Source: Halorubrum sp. PV6 (lineage in GTDB: Archaea > Halobacteriota > Halobacteria > Halobacteriales > Haloferacaceae). From it: a stretch of DNA of 64,000 bases. Of this stretch, positions 8,851 through 18,665 are shown one piece after another. The notes below the pieces were generated by a model. The model had not been told where the DNA came from, made no database searches, and saw nothing but the letters and a program-made list of their open reading frames with translations. Location: assembly GCF_003990725.2 (NCBI RefSeq), contig NZ_CP030064.1, positions 62,001 to 126,000 on the forward strand, written 5' to 3'. A program made the translations under genes and the position numbers. Numbering within the stretch: the stretch's first letter is position 1; every line of letters starts with the position of its first letter.

Positions 8851-9237
8851 ACCGGTTGTTCTGTTGGATCGGCGGTTCGACGGCGGTTTCGCCCCCGATC
8901 GGCCCCGGTTTCGCCCCCGGACTCGGGTCGGTCGTCGGTCGCGCGCACTTCGTCGCCTATGAACTCGCCTCGGGAATCGACCCGCGACGACTACCGCCGA
9001 AATCCCAGACTCGGCGATACGCGGACGACCGCTGATCGCCGGTGAACCGCTCCAAAGTCCCACCCGACCGCGACCGCACAGCGCCCCACGCCTCCCCAGC
9101 CTCGCGGTTCGCGCTCTTCGAGCGCTCACCGCGGACCATTTATAAGAAGAAGGTCAGACTTTGCTTCCCTATTTAATTACTGCCGACACCGTCTGGGTTC
9201 GCAGTTTCCGTCCGGTTGCGTCCGCTTACCGTTCTCG
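8851..9237. other. Intergenic region without a credible gene
   Basis: The frames open here encode arginine-rich peptides with shadow-type composition. A direct repeat CGGTTTCGCCCCCG occurs twice near 8890-8930. A TATA-like CATTTATAAG is present near 9137-9146, but no gene follows at promoter distance in either direction. Confidence 0.5.
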
Positions 9238-10545
9238 CTACGCCGACTCCACGCGGTCGACGAGGTCGCTCGCGGCTGCTGCCGCCCGCTCCTGTACCGC
9301 ATCGGCGTCGAGCGTTAGCACTTCACGATCGCGCATGAGTATCGAGCCATCACAGACGGTGTGGCGCACGTCGCCCCCGCGCGCCGCGTACGCGAGGTGC
9401 GAGACGGGGTCGTGGACCGGCGTCAGGTGCGGGGCGTCGAGGTCGACGACCGCGAGGTCGGCGGCGGCACCCCGTTCGATCCGACCGCCGGGGAGCCCGA
9501 GGGCGTCGGCGCCTCCCGCGGTCGCCATCTCCACGGCCGCCTCGGCGGGGACCGCGCTCGCGTCGTTCGCGGCGAGTTTCCCGAGCATGGCGGCGTCGCG
9601 CATCTCGTCGAACACGTCGAGGTCGTTGTTCGAGGCCGCCCCGTCGGTCCCGAGCGCGACCGTCACGCCCGCCTCGCGGAGCCGCTGGACGGGGGCCATC
9701 CCGCTTGCGAGCTTCATGTTCGACGCCGGACAGTGAACGATCGCCGTCCCCGTCTCGGCCAGCCGACCGATCTCGGCGTCGTCGAGGTGGACGCCGTGCG
9801 CGAAGAAGTCGCCCGCGCCGAGCGCGCCGAGGTCGTCCGCGTACGCGATCGGGCGCTCCCCGCGCTCGTCGACGATGGGGTCGACCTCGTCCGTCGTCTC
9901 GTTCGCGTGGAGGTGGACCGGCACGCCCGCCTCGCGGGCCGCCTCGATTCCGTCGCGGAGGTACGTCTCGTCGACCGTCGTCAGCGAGTGCGGCATGAAC
10001 GCGGTCCGGACCCGGCCGTCGGCCGCTCCGTCGAACTCGCGGGCGATATCGAGGCTCTCCTCGATGTCGGCGCGGGCGGCTTCGGCGTCCTTTCCGAGCG
10101 TCACGACGCCGTGACCGAGTCGCGCGCGCAGGCCCGCCCGATCGACCACGCCGGCCACGCGGTCCATCGAGAAGTACATGTCCGCGAACGCGGTCGTCCC
10201 GGACCGGATCATCTCGAGGACGCCGAGTTCGGCGCCCGCCTCGATGTCGTCCGGCGTGAGTTCGGCCTCGGCCGGCCAGATGTCCTCGCGGAGCCACGGG
10301 TCGAGCGGCTTGTCGTCGGCGTACCCGCGGAGCAGCGTCATCGCCACGTGGGTGTGCGCGTTGACGAGCCCGGGGACCACGAGCGCCCCCGACGCGTCGA
10401 GCGTCTCGTCGGCCGCCCCGCCGACCTCGCCCGGCGACCCCACGGTTCGGATCGTTCCCTCGTCGCGGTCGACCGCGATGTCCGCCCGTTCGACTCGGCC
10501 GTCGGGCCGGAGTACCCGTCCGCCGGTGACGCGGAGGTGGTTCAT
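9238..10545 (-). CDS. S-adenosylhomocysteine / 5'-methylthioadenosine deaminase (amidohydrolase)
   Basis: A 435-residue metal-dependent amidohydrolase of the MtaD/DadD group. The metal site is visible as NAHTHVAMTLLRG, HLHANET, AHGVHLDD and TDGAASNNDLD. The family deaminates SAH, methylthioadenosine, adenosine or 5'-deoxyadenosine to inosine-type products. Near ahcY it may offer a second way to dispose of SAH. The start at 10545 (MNHLRVTGGRV) is where family similarity begins; the open frame extends upstream through the divergent promoter region and is not coding there. Confidence 0.9.
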   Translation of the reverse strand: MNHLRVTGGRVLRPDGRVERADIAVDRDEGTIRTVGSPGEVGGAADETLDASGALVVPGLVNAHTHVAMTLLRGYADDKPLDPWLREDIWPAEAELTPDDIEAGAELGVLEMIRSGTTAFADMYFSMDRVAGVVDRAGLRARLGHGVVTLGKDAEAARADIEESLDIAREFDGAADGRVRTAFMPHSLTTVDETYLRDGIEAAREAGVPVHLHANETTDEVDPIVDERGERPIAYADDLGALGAGDFFAHGVHLDDAEIGRLAETGTAIVHCPASNMKLASGMAPVQRLREAGVTVALGTDGAASNNDLDVFDEMRDAAMLGKLAANDASAVPAEAAVEMATAGGADALGLPGGRIERGAAADLAVVDLDAPHLTPVHDPVSHLAYAARGGDVRHTVCDGSILMRDREVLTLDADAVQERAAAAASDLVDRVESA

Positions 10546-10636
10546 ACCCGCCCGTTCCGCCCGCCGCACCAAACGCCTTCGGTTCGCGGGCTCGCTCGGA
10601 CGACACGCCTTTATCCGCGGATCGAAACAGGCCGGT

Positions 10637-11839
10637 ATGGCTCTCACCGGCGTCTTCGCGGCCCTCACTGGGGGCAAGCTCCGAACTGCCGTCGTCGCGC
10701 TGGCGGTCGTCGCCGCCGCGGTCGGCGGGGCGTTCGCCCTTGGCGTCTTCGGCGTCCCGAGCGTCGCCGCCGTGAACAACTCCTTCGGCGACGTGACGAA
10801 CGAGACGACGGTCGTCGAGACCGACCTCGTCGTCTCGAACCCGAACCCGATCGGGGTCGGCCTCGACGGCGTCACGGTCAACTACACCGTCTCGATGAAC
10901 GATGTCGAGATGGCTACCGGCGGCCGCGAGGGGGTCAGCGTCGCGTCCGGCAACTCGTCGCTCGCGTTCGAGACCGAGTTGGCGAACGACGCGATCCCAC
11001 CGTGGTGGACCAGCCACGTCGAGAACGGGGAGCGGACGACCGTCACCATCGACGCGACGGTCGCCTCCGAGGTCCTCGGGCGGAGCGCGAACCTCACCCG
11101 CACCCGCGAGATAGAGACCGACCTCATCGGCGCGTTCACCTCCGACGAGACCCGCCCGGTGAACGCCGACGCGCCGCTGGTCGACGACCCGGTCCTCTAC
11201 GTCAACGAGACGCGCGGTCGCTGGGGGACCGTGAGCGACGCCGAGACGCCGATCGAGATGGAGTTCGACGTGTACAACCCCAACCTCGAACCGTACGTCG
11301 TCTCGGAGATCGGGTACGACGTCACGATGAACGGCGTGCAGATGGGCTCCGGATCGACCGAAGAGGCGTACCTCGTCCCGTCGTACGGCACCGAGACGGT
11401 CGAGCTCACGACCGCGCTCCGGAACGAGCGGCTCGACGAGTGGTGGGTCACGCACCTCGACGAGTCGGTCCGCGGCCACCAGGTGAGCGACCTCCGGATC
11501 GAGTTCTACGCGGTGATCGAACTCCCCTCGGGCGAGTCGGTCACCGTCCCGCTGGACTCCCTGACGTACGAGGAGACCATCGAGACCGACATCTTCGACG
11601 AGGGGCTCGACCGAAGCGACGCGGCCGCGACCGGGAACTCGACCGACTCGGACGGCTCCGACGACGAGGCGGGCGACGGGAGTACCGCGGACGACGGGGG
11701 GTCGGACGACACGAACACGAGCGACGAGGGGACGACCGACAGCAACACGAGCGACGGCGGGTCGGACGACACGAACACGAGCGACGGCGACTCCGGCGAC
11801 GATGACGACGGACTGGTCCCGCTGACCGTCAACCCGTAG
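10637..11839 (+). CDS. Membrane-anchored LEA14/WHy-type surface protein with Asp/Ser/Thr stalk
   Basis: A 400-residue protein. An N-terminal hydrophobic segment (about residues 14-36, AVVALAVVAAAVGGAFALGV) acts as signal or anchor. Two LEA type 2-like beta-sandwich domains follow, each with the signature of paired strands around SNPNPIGVGLDGV and VYNPNLEPYVVSEI. The last ~75 residues are a low-complexity stalk repeating SDDTNTSD, then DGLVPLTVNP. It probably sits outside the membrane. The function of such haloarchaeal proteins is not known. Start ATG at 10637 lies ~25 bp after a TTTATCC TATA-like element (10610-10617). Confidence 0.8.
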   Translation: MALTGVFAALTGGKLRTAVVALAVVAAAVGGAFALGVFGVPSVAAVNNSFGDVTNETTVVETDLVVSNPNPIGVGLDGVTVNYTVSMNDVEMATGGREGVSVASGNSSLAFETELANDAIPPWWTSHVENGERTTVTIDATVASEVLGRSANLTRTREIETDLIGAFTSDETRPVNADAPLVDDPVLYVNETRGRWGTVSDAETPIEMEFDVYNPNLEPYVVSEIGYDVTMNGVQMGSGSTEEAYLVPSYGTETVELTTALRNERLDEWWVTHLDESVRGHQVSDLRIEFYAVIELPSGESVTVPLDSLTYEETIETDIFDEGLDRSDAAATGNSTDSDGSDDEAGDGSTADDGGSDDTNTSDEGTTDSNTSDGGSDDTNTSDGDSGDDDDGLVPLTVNP

Positions 11840-11963
11840 GGGCTCGACCCGCCTCCCGCGTTCGGTTTTCGTCGCCATCGTCGCCGTTCCCATCCGCCGT
11901 CACATCGTCTCCGTTCCCATCCGCCGTCAGAACCTTCTTGCCCGCGCGCGGCCGCCTTCCACC

Positions 11964-12314
11964 ATGGCAACCGACGCCCAGCAGGCGTGTTTCGAGGCCG
12001 GGATCAAGTTCGGCTCGCTGTACCACCAGTTCGCCGGCACGCCGATCAGCCCGTTGAGCACGCGCAGCATGGAGGCGGCGATGGCGGAGTCGATCGAAAA
12101 CCAGCCGTTCTGCGAGTCGGTGACGGTCACCATCCACGACGACCGGGTCGCCGACGCCATCGACCACGAGAACGGCTACACCGAGCTGACCGGGTCGCTG
12201 ATGGACGTCGAGATGCGGATCGAACACGAGGGCGTCACGGTCCGCACCCGCATGGCGATGCGGGACGGCTACCCGCTGATGGAGTTGGTCTCCGTCGACG
12301 ACGGCGCGGCGTAA
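11964..12314 (+). CDS. mptD: Archaeal dihydroneopterin aldolase (MptD family)
   Basis: A 116-residue protein matching the short archaeal dihydroneopterin aldolase family (PF04038 as I remember it). Typical regions are CFEAGIKFGSLYHQFAGTP near the start and the CESVTVTI and GYTELTGSLMDVEM stretches. MptD cleaves 7,8-dihydroneopterin to 6-hydroxymethyl-dihydropterin in the archaeal pterin/folate pathway. The upstream gap repeats GTTCCCATCCGCCGTCA twice. It is transcribed alone. Confidence 0.85.
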   Translation: MATDAQQACFEAGIKFGSLYHQFAGTPISPLSTRSMEAAMAESIENQPFCESVTVTIHDDRVADAIDHENGYTELTGSLMDVEMRIEHEGVTVRTRMAMRDGYPLMELVSVDDGAA

Positions 12315-12397
12315 TCGCGGCCGGCTTGTTGAGTGTCCGCGAGCGCCGTTCCGCCCGTACGACTCACCGCGAAACTACGAACTTATTCATTGTTTCT

Positions 12398-12410
12398 CGC
12401 AACAATTGCG
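12398..12410. promoter_or_regulatory. Palindromic site CGCAACAATTGCG upstream of the peptide importer
   Basis: An inverted repeat CGCAA-CAA-TTGCG in an A/T-rich promoter region, about 100 bp upstream of the TATA box of the substrate-binding protein gene. The same 13 bases occur at 41720-41732 upstream of aconitase. Candidate regulator binding site. Confidence 0.55.
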
Positions 12411-12510
12411 TAGATCTGCACGACTCACCGGATATTTCAATAAAAGATTGTTATTGTTGTGTATTTTGCATAGATCATCTCGATCGAGTGGCGCCGTTTG
12501 ATAATAAAAG

Positions 12511-12520
12511 CATTTTTATT
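12511..12520 (+). promoter_or_regulatory. TATA box of the peptide ABC transporter operon
   Basis: CATTTTTATT lies 25-34 bp before the ATG at 12545, which implies a leaderless transcript. The preceding ~150 bp (12375-12540) are strikingly A/T-rich against the genome background. Confidence 0.65.
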
Positions 12521-12544
12521 CTGTACGTGCTGCTATACTCAAGT

Positions 12545-14404
12545 ATGGCAAACGAAACCGAAATTTCGCGGCGACGACTCCTCCAGGCGACTGGTGGCGC
12601 GGCAGCGACCATCGCCATCGCAGGCTGCTCGGGTGAGGCACCCGAGGAGGGCGGTGACGGCGGCGACGGCAGTGATGGGAGCGACGGCAGCGACGGGAGC
12701 GACGGTGACGACGGGAGCGACGGTGGCGACGAGAACGCGAACCAGCTCAACCTCATCAACTCCAGCGTCTCGACCATCGACCCCATCGAGTCCACCGACA
12801 CGGCGTCCGCGTCGGTCATCCGCCAGCTCTACGAAGGGCTCGTCACGTATCCCGACGGCGTCCCCGAAGTCGAGAACGTGCTCCTCGACTCCGTGGACAT
12901 CTCCGACGACCTCCTGACGTACACCTTCACGATCAAGGAGGCAACGTTCCACAACGGCGCCTCGCTGACCGCGAACGACTTCAAGTACTCGTGGCGGCGC
13001 CTCGCCGAGGCCCCCCAGAGCCAGCGCTCCAACTTCCTGCTCGGCTCCGGGTTCCTCAACGTCTCGGCCGAGACCAGCGAAGAGAACGGCGTCGGCCCCG
13101 CGAGCGTCGTCCCCGACTCCGAAGCGATCGAAGTCATCGACGATCGCACGTTCTCCGTCACGCTCAACGCGCCGGCGCCGGCCGCGCTCGACATCCTCAC
13201 GTACGACTCCTTCGGGGCGCTCCCCGAGGGGTACGTCGGCGACGTCGAAGGGTACGACGGCGAGGTCGACCAGGCCACGTTCGCGACCGAGTCCGCCGCC
13301 GGGACCGGTCCGTTCGAGTTCGACATGTGGGAGCCGGGCACCGAGGTCCGCGTCACCCGCTACGACGACTACCACGGCGAGACGGCCTCGCTCGACTCCG
13401 TCCACTGGCAGATCCTCGAAGACGACGACGCCATCTGGACGTACGTCAACGAGCGGAACGCCGACATCTTCCCGGTTCCGACCCCGTTCTACGAACAGAG
13501 CAACATCGACGCGGAGGCCGACGACCGCGGCCGCCAGGCCGGGACCTACGGCCCGCTCGAGAACGGCGACGAGGTCAACTACCTCGGTGTCTCCGAGCTG
13601 AGTACCTTCTACGTCGGGTTCAACGCGGCACAGACGCCGCGCTCCGTGCGCCGCGCCATCGCGTACATCACGAACCACGAGGAGCTCATCAACGAGGTCT
13701 TCGAGGGACGCGGCCAGGAGGCGTTCAGCTTCCTGCCGCCGGGCGTCTGGCCCGAAGGCCCCGACGGCTACCAGGAGTTCGCCGACGCGTTCCCGTACGG
13801 CAAAAACGAGACGGACCGCGACAGCGCACAGCAGATCCTCGAAGAGGACGGGTACACCCCCGACGACCCGTTCGAGCTGACGCTGACCACCTACGAGAGC
13901 GAGGCGTTCGAGCAGTTCGGCCGACTCACCCGCGACAAGCTCTCCGGGCTCGGCATCGAGCTCACCCTCGAGACGTCGCCGTTCAACACGCTCATCAGCC
14001 GCGGTGAGGAGGGCGACCTCCAGTTCTACAGTCTTGGCTGGATCTGGAGCTGGAGCGACCCGGCGTACGGTCTCTTCGGCTTCGAGCCGGAGAACACGAA
14101 CACGGACCTCATCCCCACGGACGCCGACGGCTACTACCTCGACTGGCAGGCCGCCGACAGCGAGAACGTCCAGAAGGCGCAAGACGCCTGGGAGCGGTTC
14201 GAGAACAACCCGGACCCGGACGCGGAAGACATCCGGACCGAGGCGTTCGTCGACATCGAGGAGGCCCGCCGCGACGACATGATCATGCTGCCGCTGTACC
14301 ACGGGCTCACGGAGCGCTTCTGGTACGACTACGTGGACGTGGCGCCGACCGGCGCGCTCGGCCCGCACTACCAGAAGTACAACCAGACCTCGCTCGACAA
14401 CTAA
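12545..14404 (+). CDS. Peptide/oligopeptide ABC transporter substrate-binding lipoprotein (family 5)
   Basis: A 619-residue secreted protein. The N-terminus has a twin-arginine motif (SRRRLLQATGG) and a lipobox ending IAGC, so it is Tat-exported and lipid-anchored on the outside. A Gly/Asp/Ser linker (about 36-65) leads into a family 5 solute-binding domain. That domain includes the region RQLYEGLVTYPDGVPEVENVL, ATFHNGASLTANDFKYSW and the SAAGTGPFEF segment typical of DppA/OppA. It starts a five-gene importer with tight spacing. The substrate (di- or oligopeptides, possibly other compounds) cannot be read from sequence. Confidence 0.93.
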   Translation: MANETEISRRRLLQATGGAAATIAIAGCSGEAPEEGGDGGDGSDGSDGSDGSDGDDGSDGGDENANQLNLINSSVSTIDPIESTDTASASVIRQLYEGLVTYPDGVPEVENVLLDSVDISDDLLTYTFTIKEATFHNGASLTANDFKYSWRRLAEAPQSQRSNFLLGSGFLNVSAETSEENGVGPASVVPDSEAIEVIDDRTFSVTLNAPAPAALDILTYDSFGALPEGYVGDVEGYDGEVDQATFATESAAGTGPFEFDMWEPGTEVRVTRYDDYHGETASLDSVHWQILEDDDAIWTYVNERNADIFPVPTPFYEQSNIDAEADDRGRQAGTYGPLENGDEVNYLGVSELSTFYVGFNAAQTPRSVRRAIAYITNHEELINEVFEGRGQEAFSFLPPGVWPEGPDGYQEFADAFPYGKNETDRDSAQQILEEDGYTPDDPFELTLTTYESEAFEQFGRLTRDKLSGLGIELTLETSPFNTLISRGEEGDLQFYSLGWIWSWSDPAYGLFGFEPENTNTDLIPTDADGYYLDWQAADSENVQKAQDAWERFENNPDPDAEDIRTEAFVDIEEARRDDMIMLPLYHGLTERFWYDYVDVAPTGALGPHYQKYNQTSLDN

Positions 14405-14536
14405 CCGCCGACCGACGTCGGGGCTTCGGTTCGTTCCCCTGACACGGTCGTTTTCCGGCAAACCACGACACATAACACCCCCCCACCACCTACGCTAGCT
14501 TAGTTCAATGACCCCCTTGTTCACAAACGTCCGCCC

Positions 14537-15607
14537 ATGAGCCGCTGGCGATACTTCATCAAACGGGTCCTGCTGTCGATTCCCGTCCTCTTCCTGGTGA
14601 TGTCGCTCATCTTCATCATCCTCCGGATGGGACCCCTCGATCCGGTCGCCGCCCTGCTCGGCCCGGAGTCGAGCGGCGCACAGACGGCACAGATACGCGA
14701 ACAGCTCGGCCTCAACGAACCGCTCTGGCGGCAGTACCTCGACTTCATGTGGGGGCTGTTGACGTTCGATCTGGGCCAGTCGTGGGTCATCCAGCCGGGC
14801 CGGACGACGAACGAACTCCTCGTTAGCTACGCCCCGCGGACCCTCTGGCTCGGGTTCTGGTCGGTCCTGTTGCCCCTCTTCATCGGCATCCCCCTCGGCT
14901 TCTACGCCGGGTTAAACCCGAACAGCTGGGGCGACTACGTCGCCTCCTTCGGCGGTATCGTCTGGCTCGCCATGCCAAACTTCTGGCTCGCGATCATGGC
15001 GCTTGCCATCCTCCGGCGCACCGACGGCGGCGGCCTCTTCGGCTTCGACTGGTACACGATAGGTCCAAACGTGGACAGTCTCATCGGACCGCCACCGACC
15101 AACTTCGTCGGTATCACCGACTGGGTGTCGGTAGCCGGCATGGCGATTCCCGCGGGGTTCTACTTCGATTTCAGCCTCTTCCTCGTCGCGGCCAAGGTCA
15201 TTCTCCCGCCGGCCATCGTGCTCGGCTCCGCCTCGATGGCGTCTGAGCTCCGGATCGGTCGGACCGCGGTGCTCGAAACGATCAACTCGAACTACGTCGA
15301 GACGGCGCGGGCGAAGGGGCTCTCAGAGCGCGTCATCGTCTGGAAACACGTCTTCCGGAACGCGCTCATCCCGCTCGTCCCGATCATCACCAACGAGGCG
15401 TTCTTACTTATCGGCGGGTCGGTCATCGTCGAAGTCATCTTCGGTATCAACGGTATCGGGTCGCTGTTCTTCAACGCGGCCTACCAGGCGGACCTCCCGC
15501 TCGCGGGGTCGCTCATCTTCATCTTCACGCTGATAATCATCTTCATGAACATCATCCAAGACCTCCTGTACACGGTCCTCGATCCGAGAGTGGGGTACGA
15601 CCAATGA
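14537..15607 (+). CDS. ABC transporter permease, DppB type
   Basis: A 356-residue inner-membrane permease of the DppB/OppB family. An N-terminal helix is followed by the conserved stretch GLNEPLWRQYLDFMWGLLTFDLGQSW. The C-terminal half carries the EAA loop (TARAKGLSERVIVWKHVFRNALIP) that contacts the ATPases. About six membrane helices are visible. The gene overlaps the next permease by 4 bp (stop and start share ATGA), so they are translationally coupled. Confidence 0.94.
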   Translation: MSRWRYFIKRVLLSIPVLFLVMSLIFIILRMGPLDPVAALLGPESSGAQTAQIREQLGLNEPLWRQYLDFMWGLLTFDLGQSWVIQPGRTTNELLVSYAPRTLWLGFWSVLLPLFIGIPLGFYAGLNPNSWGDYVASFGGIVWLAMPNFWLAIMALAILRRTDGGGLFGFDWYTIGPNVDSLIGPPPTNFVGITDWVSVAGMAIPAGFYFDFSLFLVAAKVILPPAIVLGSASMASELRIGRTAVLETINSNYVETARAKGLSERVIVWKHVFRNALIPLVPIITNEAFLLIGGSVIVEVIFGINGIGSLFFNAAYQADLPLAGSLIFIFTLIIIFMNIIQDLLYTVLDPRVGYDQ

Positions 15608-17349
15608 GCGTCGCACACGACGGTCCCACGGCGGACGCCGGCGCATCGGTCGACGACAACGAGACCACGCTGCGCGAGCGCGTCGCGGCGAACCCCCGTC
15701 CCGCCCTGCTGTGGCTCCTCGGGGTCGGCGTACTCTTCGCACTCGAAATGGGGCGGTTCGCCGGCGGCATCCGGTCTATCGGCGCGGCCGTCGGCTTCGT
15801 CATCGGCGGCGTCGCCATCGGCCCGTCGTGGGTTGAGGGCAACGTGGCCGGCACGCTCGGTCCCATCGCGGGCGACATCGCGTTCGTGCTCACCGCGGTG
15901 CTGTTGCTGCTCCTCGTCGCGGTCCCGGTCAGGGCGGTCCTTCCCGTCTCGCTCGTGAAGACCGTCGGCCTCGAACGCAGCAGCGAGACCGACGACTTCC
16001 TCGAACAGGTGCTCGTCGCGGCGGGCGTCGGCGCCGTCGCCGTCCTCGTCGTCGCGACGCCGGTCGGCGCGCTCGTCGACGCGCTCGTCGCCGCGATAAC
16101 GAGCGTCCTCGACGCTCTCTCCTCGCTCCCGACGATCACGAGCCGAGAGGTGATCCCGAATCAGGGACACCGACTCCCGAGCGGGGGCTGGGACGACACG
16201 TTCCTCGGCCTCTCGCCGGCGGCGGCGTGGGCGATTCGCGTGGCGGTCGTCTACGCGTACGCCTTCATCGCGCTCGCGTGGGCGTGGATCGGCTACCGCA
16301 TCTTCCGCGAGCACTACCGCGAGGCCGACTGGACGCCCCGCGACGACAGCGTGAATCGTTTCCGGAACCACTACTGGGGTATCCTCGGACTCGTCATCGT
16401 CTTCTCGTTCGTCGTGATGGCGATGTGGGCGCCCGCGCTCGGCCCGACGACCGCCGAAGAGAACCTCTTTAGCCCGTACGAAAACGAGTTCGAGTACCTC
16501 GACGGGAACGAAGTCGTCACCGTGTCGCACGGGACGGCCAACCTCAACAGCCGCTCGCAAGGGGGTGACGACACCATCGGGCCGATGAGCTACGACGACT
16601 ACAACCGCTGGGCGCCGTTCGGGACGAACCAAGACGGGAAGGACCTATTCACCTTCCTCGTGTTCGGGGCCCGAACGTCGCTCGTCATCAGCCTCACGGC
16701 GATCGGACTCGCGACCAGCATCGCGCTGGGCATGTCGCTGATCACCGCCTATTACAAGGGGGTGATCGACGTCCTCACGGTGATCACCAGTGACACGATC
16801 ATCTCCGTCCCCGCGTTCCTGATGGTGCTCCTGCTGTCGGTGGTGTTCCAGGAGGCGAACCATCCGATAGCGGCGGTGTACGACGGGGGACTGCTACTGG
16901 CGTTGATATTCGCCTTCGTCTACTGGCCCGGCCTCTGGCGATCGATACGCGGGCCCTCGCTACAGGTCGCCGAACAGGAGTGGGTCGACGCCGCGAAAAG
17001 CTACGGCCAGAGCCCGTTCCAGACCATGCGGAAGCACATGACGCCGTACATCGCCGGCTACATCATGATCTACGCGTCGCTGCTGCTCGGCGGTATCATC
17101 ATCGCCACCGCGGCGCTGTCCTTCCTCGGTCTCGGGGTCAACCCCCCGACGCCGGAGTGGGGCCGGATGGTAAGCGAGGGGCGCTCGTACATCTCCACGC
17201 AGTCGTGGCACATCGCGACGATACCCGGCGTGTTCATCGTCTTCGTCGTGATGGGCTTTAACGCGCTCGGCGACGGCATCCGCGACGCCATCGACCCCGA
17301 GAGCAACGTCGGCAACGGCGACACCGCGACCACCGGGGGTGGTGCGTGA
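15604..17349 (+). CDS. ABC transporter permease, DppC type, with ~240-residue membrane extension
   Basis: A 581-residue protein. The C-terminal ~340 residues are a normal DppC permease, beginning near NHYWGILGLVIVFSF, with the EAA loop (DAAKSYGQSPFQTMRKHMTPY) and SFLGLGVNPPTPEWG. The N-terminal ~240 residues are extra. They contain about four or five additional hydrophobic helices (for example LLWLLGVGVLFALEMG, GPIAGDIAFVLTAVLLLLLV and AAAWAIRVAVVYAYAF) joined by short loops. DppC proteins usually have about 300 residues. The gene partners DppB in the membrane channel and overlaps the ATPase gene by one base. Confidence 0.92.
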   Translation: MSVAHDGPTADAGASVDDNETTLRERVAANPRPALLWLLGVGVLFALEMGRFAGGIRSIGAAVGFVIGGVAIGPSWVEGNVAGTLGPIAGDIAFVLTAVLLLLLVAVPVRAVLPVSLVKTVGLERSSETDDFLEQVLVAAGVGAVAVLVVATPVGALVDALVAAITSVLDALSSLPTITSREVIPNQGHRLPSGGWDDTFLGLSPAAAWAIRVAVVYAYAFIALAWAWIGYRIFREHYREADWTPRDDSVNRFRNHYWGILGLVIVFSFVVMAMWAPALGPTTAEENLFSPYENEFEYLDGNEVVTVSHGTANLNSRSQGGDDTIGPMSYDDYNRWAPFGTNQDGKDLFTFLVFGARTSLVISLTAIGLATSIALGMSLITAYYKGVIDVLTVITSDTIISVPAFLMVLLLSVVFQEANHPIAAVYDGGLLLALIFAFVYWPGLWRSIRGPSLQVAEQEWVDAAKSYGQSPFQTMRKHMTPYIAGYIMIYASLLLGGIIIATAALSFLGLGVNPPTPEWGRMVSEGRSYISTQSWHIATIPGVFIVFVVMGFNALGDGIRDAIDPESNVGNGDTATTGGGA

Positions 17350-18665
17350 TGCCCGGTGAGCCGATCGTCTCGGTGCGGAACCTCCAGACGGCGTTTTTCA
17401 CCGACAAGGAGACGATCCGCGCCGTCGACGGCGTGCAGTTCGACCTCACCCCCGGCGATACCGTCGGGATCGTCGGCGAGAGCGGGTCCGGAAAGAGCGT
17501 GACCGCACGCTCGATAATGGGGCTCATCGAGTCCCCCGGCCGGGTGCTCGACGGGTCGAGCGTCCGATTCACCGACCTCGACACGGTTCGGGAGTTCGCC
17601 TCGGAGTTCCCTCGCCGGACTGTCGATGTCGAGCGCGTCGCGGGAGATGTCGACCCCGCCTCGCTGTTCGATCACGATGACGTGGGGGTCACGCCCGGCG
17701 ACCTCGGCCTCGCCGGCCGCGACGCGGCCACCGTCGCCGACTTCCTCGCGGCCGGGTACGGCGAGGCACTCGGGTTGGCCGACGCGGACGACTGCGTGTT
17801 CGTCACCGACGGCGACCCGTCGGACCCCGACAGCATCGTCGACGGGTTCGTCGAACTGACGGCCCTCTCCGGGAAGGCCCAGCGGGCCATCCGCGGGAAC
17901 AAGATCGCGATGGTGTTTCAGGACCCGCTGACGAGCCTGAACCCCGTGTACACGGTCGGCAATCAGATCGAGGAGACGCTCGCGCTCCACCAGGGGCTCT
18001 CCGGCAACGCGGCCACCCGCGAGGCCGTCGACCTCCTCGAAGCGGTCGGCATCCCCGACGCCCGCCGCCGGGTCGACGAGTACCCGCACCAGTTCTCCGG
18101 CGGGATGCGACAGCGCGCCGTCATCGCGATGGCGCTCGCCTGCGACCCCGAGGTGCTGATCTGCGACGAACCGACGACCGCACTCGACGTGACGATTCAG
18201 GCGCAGATCCTCGACCTGATCGCGGAGCTGCAGGCGGACCGTGACCTCGCGGTGATGTTCATCACACACGACATGGGCGTCATCGCCGAGGTCGCCGACC
18301 GCGTGAACGTGATGTACGCCGGCGAGGTCGTGGAGACGGCGACCGCAGAGCCGCTGTTCGAGTCGCCGAAACACCCGTACACGCAGGGGTTACTCCGGTC
18401 GATCCCCGGTCGTCAGAGCGGGGCGAGGTTAGAGACCATCGAGGGCAACGTCCCAACCCCGAACGAGCCGGCGACGTACTGCCGGTTCGCCCCCCGGTGC
18501 CCGAAGGCGTTCGACGCCTGCGACCAGGTCCACCCGGAACACGTCTCCATCGACGGGGCCGCGTCGAACCACTCCGCGGCGTGTCTGTTGTACCCGGAAT
18601 CGATGGACCGGGCGGAGGCGGTCAAGGGCCACGAAGAAGGGACACACGAGCGAGGTGACCGATGA
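17349..18665 (+). CDS. ABC transporter ATP-binding protein, DppD type, with inserted segment
   Basis: A 438-residue ATPase (start ATG at 17349, overlapping the upstream TGA; an in-frame GTG lies 3 bp earlier). Walker A GESGSGKS is at residues 43-50, the Q-loop in MVFQDP near 190, the signature FSGGMRQR, Walker B VLICDEPT and the H-loop FITHD. The distance from Walker A to the Q-loop is about 140 residues instead of the usual 50-60. An acidic insertion of roughly 85 residues (around 70-160) lies in the helical face near the coupling helix. The C-terminus has the oligopeptide-type Cys motif [14 protein letters not shown]. It pairs with the next ATPase. Confidence 0.94.
   Translation: MPGEPIVSVRNLQTAFFTDKETIRAVDGVQFDLTPGDTVGIVGESGSGKSVTARSIMGLIESPGRVLDGSSVRFTDLDTVREFASEFPRRTVDVERVAGDVDPASLFDHDDVGVTPGDLGLAGRDAATVADFLAAGYGEALGLADADDCVFVTDGDPSDPDSIVDGFVELTALSGKAQRAIRGNKIAMVFQDPLTSLNPVYTVGNQIEETLALHQGLSGNAATREAVDLLEAVGIPDARRRVDEYPHQFSGGMRQRAVIAMALACDPEVLICDEPTTALDVTIQAQILDLIAELQADRDLAVMFITHDMGVIAEVADRVNVMYAGEVVETATAEPLFESPKHPYTQGLLRSIPGRQSGARLETIEGNVPTPNEPATYCRFAPRCPKAFDACDQVHPEHVSIDGAASNHSAACLLYPESMDRAEAVKGHEEGTHERGDR

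Noticed and set aside
8957-9139. 60-codon minus-strand frame beginning at the TATA-like element near 9137
   Set aside because: The start lies inside the TATA-like sequence, composition is shadow-like (Arg/Ser/Gly) and no family is recognised.
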